From positions 1-6,629 of the forward strand of contig CAJCBN010000248.1 in the NCBI GenBank assembly GCA_903960645.1: a DNA stretch of 6,629 nt, in the 5' to 3' direction. A program made the translations under genes and the position numbers. Below are positions 5,884 through 6,629 of this stretch, one piece after another. Source of the DNA: an uncultured Actinomycetes bacterium (GTDB lineage Bacteria; Actinomycetota; Thermoleophilia; Gaiellales; F1-60-MAGs149). The stretch's first letter is position 1, and the number at the start of each line of letters is the position of its first letter. The notes under the pieces are model-generated. The model saw only the letters and a program-made list of their open reading frames with translations. It searched no databases and was not told where the DNA came from.

Positions 5884-6506
5884 GCGAACCGCTGCGCATT
5901 CTGATCTGGTCGGACTTCCTCTGACCCTACTGCCGAGTCGCGTGCGAGCGCGCGACGTGGCTTGAGCGCCAGTTCGGCGCTCAGATTGAGTGGCTGCCCT
6001 GGGATCTGCATCCCGAGTATCCGCCGGAGGGCATCCCCCGCGCCGACCTGATCGCCAAGTACGGCGAGGAGCACGTTGGACGGGTGTCGGCGATGTTCGC
6101 GGAGAGCGGCTTCCCCTACGCGCCACACCCCGAGATCACGCCCAACACGCAGCTGGCGCTCGAGCTGGGTGAGCTGGCGCGGGCCGAGGATCTGCATCCC
6201 GCCTACCACGAGGCGGTTATGCAGGCGATGTGGGAGCAGTCCCTGAACGTCGCCGACCCGGCCGTGCTGCGGGAGGTTGCGATCGGCGTCGGTCTCGAGG
6301 CAGAGGCCGTTGACGAGGCGATCGCCACCCGACGCTTCCGTCCGGTCGTGCAGGAGTCGACGCGCGAGGCGCACGCGATGGGAATCAACGCCGTGCCGGC
6401 CTTCGTCCTCCAGGAGCAGTACCTGCTGCTGGGTGCGCAGCCGCACGACGTCTTCGAGCAGGTGATCGCGCAATTGCGCGGCGAGGCGGCCGCTGCCGAC
6501 GACTGA
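5880..6506 (+). CDS. DsbA/FrnE-like thiol oxidoreductase, putative selenoprotein with a UxxC active site
   Basis: This is a 208-aa protein of the DSBA-like thioredoxin-fold family, if the in-frame TGA at 5922-5924 is read as selenocysteine. It begins MSEPLRILIWSDFL, then U15-P16-Y17-C18. In homologues this SDF-x-CPxC segment closes strand beta-1 and holds the redox pair, so the TGA falls on the attacking cysteine. Further family features follow: WDLHPE (41-46), PPEG (48-51), an all-alpha insertion (about 55-155), and the cis-proline loop GINAVPAF with P173 facing the active site. C22 is an extra cysteine four residues after C18. There is no signal peptide, so the protein is probably cytosolic, like Deinococcus FrnE. 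The 193 codons after the TGA are open and conserved, which argues against decay. Start ATG 5880 overlaps the AI-2E stop. The true terminator is also TGA (6504-6506). Ordinary gene callers would keep only a fragment from ATG 6084 (140 aa), without the active site. Alternatives: a TGC/TGT-to-TGA mutation or a sequencing error. Confidence 0.85.
5922..5924 (+). other. In-frame UGA, predicted selenocysteine codon (Sec15)
   Basis: This is the fifteenth codon of the oxidoreductase frame, flanked by CTC and CCC. It replaces the N-terminal cysteine of the CPYC-type redox motif, the position at which Sec is most often found in thioredoxin-fold selenoproteins. The base after the UGA is C, the most readthrough-prone and Sec-permissive context. 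The genuine stop at 6504 is followed by G. The selA, selB, selC and selD genes needed for decoding are not in this window. Confidence 0.82.
5932..5961 (+). promoter_or_regulatory. Candidate bacterial SECIS stem-loop
   Basis: Starting 7 nt after the UGA, 5932-5935 pairs with 5958-5961 (one G-U pair), then comes an A5936/G5957 mismatch. An upper stem follows, 5937-5944 with 5949-5956: eight pairs, one of them U-G, closing the loop C-G-A-G (5945-5948). The apical loop begins 20 nt after the UGA, and a G is present in its first two bases. This meets the bacterial SECIS consensus as I recall it: loop distance about 16-37 nt, upper stem 4-16 bp, G in the first two loop bases. If the wobble region opens, the loop becomes UGCGAGCG, which still meets the rule. 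The element lies within codons 18-28 of the same gene, as expected in bacteria. Confidence 0.65.
5963..5983 (+). promoter_or_regulatory. Second stem-loop downstream of the Sec codon
   Basis: Bases 5963-5970 (TGAGCGCC) pair perfectly with 5976-5983 (GGCGCTCA) around the five-base loop AGTTC. The loop has a G in its first two bases followed by U, a SelB-like feature, but it begins 46 nt after the UGA, beyond the usual bacterial SECIS range. It may be an alternative or auxiliary element, a ribosome-pausing structure, or chance in GC-rich coding DNA. It sits two bases after the first stem-loop, so the two could stack. Confidence 0.4.
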
Positions 6507-6522
6507 GCGAGTCGTCTGCATA

Positions 6523-6536
6523 CGAACGTATGTTCG
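6523..6536. promoter_or_regulatory. LexA-binding SOS box
   Basis: CGAACGTATGTTCG contains perfect inverted CGAAC/GTTCG half sites with a 4-bp centre. It matches the Gram-positive/actinobacterial LexA consensus CGAAC-N4-GTTCG, and the centre GTAT fits RNRY. It lies two bases upstream of a TAGACT -10-like hexamer and 17 bases before an ATG, so bound LexA would block RNA polymerase. This predicts DNA-damage induction of the gene beginning at 6554. No second box was noticed elsewhere in the window. Confidence 0.9.
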
Positions 6537-6538
6537 AC

Positions 6539-6544
6539 TAGACT
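6539..6544 (+). promoter_or_regulatory. Putative -10 element (TAGACT) of the SOS-regulated gene
   Basis: TAGACT lies 2 bp after the SOS box and 9 bp before the ATG at 6554. The LexA box therefore occupies the spacer of the promoter. A weak -35 candidate (CTGCAT, 6516-6521) is 17 bp upstream. The short distance to the ATG leaves little or no room for a leader or Shine-Dalgarno. Confidence 0.55.
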
Positions 6545-6553
6545 GGGCTGGCA

Positions 6554-6629
6554 ATGCTGCTCGCCCTCCTGCTTCCACGCCTGCCGCTGACCGTCGCCCT
6601 GGCGGCGCGCGGCCAGCAGCTGCCCGGGC
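6554..6629 (+). CDS. N-terminus of a probable ImuB-like Y-family DNA polymerase (SOS mutagenesis), cut by the window edge
   Basis: Only 25 codons are visible. They begin MLLALLLPRLPLTVALAARG and the frame is open to the window end. The pattern, a short hydrophobic beta strand followed by PR-hydrophobic-P then a helix ending in ARG, resembles the start of ImuB-type proteins, catalytically degenerate Y-family polymerases that work with DnaE2 and ImuA' in error-prone translesion synthesis. The SOS box directly upstream strongly supports a DNA-damage role. With so little sequence, another LexA-regulated protein or a secreted or membrane protein with a hydrophobic N-terminus cannot be excluded. 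No terminator is visible in the 47 bp after the oxidoreductase gene, so transcription from the upstream operon could also enter it. Confidence 0.5.
   Translation, partial: MLLALLLPRLPLTVALAARGQQLPG

Noticed and set aside
3955..6126. Very long minus-strand open frame extending the SDR upstream to 723 aa
   Set aside because: The part above 4713 is antisense to the AI-2E and oxidoreductase genes. Its composition (runs of D, E, Q, H, R) is typical of antisense frames in GC-rich genes, and the SDR fold starts at MAQRSL.
5880..6506. Nonsense mutation or pseudogene explanation for the in-frame TGA
   Set aside because: The stop falls precisely on the catalytic Cys codon. Everything before and after is family-like and open for 193 further codons, the start is coupled to an intact gene, and a SECIS-like hairpin follows. 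It remains the main alternative but is less likely.
6084..6506. A separate 140-aa gene starting at ATG 6084
   Set aside because: It is the same frame as the oxidoreductase and lacks the beta-1 strand and redox motif, with family-like sequence (WDLHPE, PPEG) lying upstream of the ATG. It is an internal methionine.

Overview
The window is GC-rich, tightly packed chromosomal DNA, probably from an actinobacterium or a deep-branching relative such as Thermoleophilia. This rests on base composition, start-site architecture, an actinobacterial/Firmicutes-type LexA box and the gene families present; the lineage is an inference. Eight protein genes are visible, two of them cut by the window edges.

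Layout from left to right. Bases 1-1745 (minus strand) hold a two-component system: an OmpR/PhoB response regulator followed by a membrane histidine kinase whose C-terminal ATPase domain lies beyond the left edge. The kinase starts with TTG, overlapping the regulator's stop by 4 bases. Next comes an RpiR/MurR-type HTH-SIS regulator (minus strand, 1803-2672). It is divergent from trpS (plus strand, 2732-3721), the tryptophanyl-tRNA synthetase. Between trpS and a convergent short-chain dehydrogenase (minus strand, 3955-4713) lies a pair of REP-like palindromes in inverted orientation (3785-3907). Divergent from the dehydrogenase is a two-gene operon: an AI-2E/PerM-family membrane protein (4753-5883) and a DsbA/FrnE-like thiol oxidoreductase (5880-6506), joined by an ATGA overlap. 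At the right edge a consensus LexA/SOS box (6523-6536) precedes the first 25 codons of a gene that looks like an ImuB-type Y-family DNA polymerase.

The main discovery is in the oxidoreductase. Its frame is open from the coupled ATG to the end except for one TGA (5922-5924). That TGA sits at the first cysteine position of the catalytic CxxC motif, giving U-P-Y-C. A strong stem-loop with an apical loop 20 nt after the TGA meets the published bacterial SECIS rules. The gene is therefore probably a selenoprotein that routine annotation would break or shorten by 68 residues. A second theme is promoter architecture: at five gene starts a TAnnnT -10-like hexamer lies only 6-9 nt upstream of the start codon and no clear Shine-Dalgarno sequence is seen, which points to widespread leaderless transcription.
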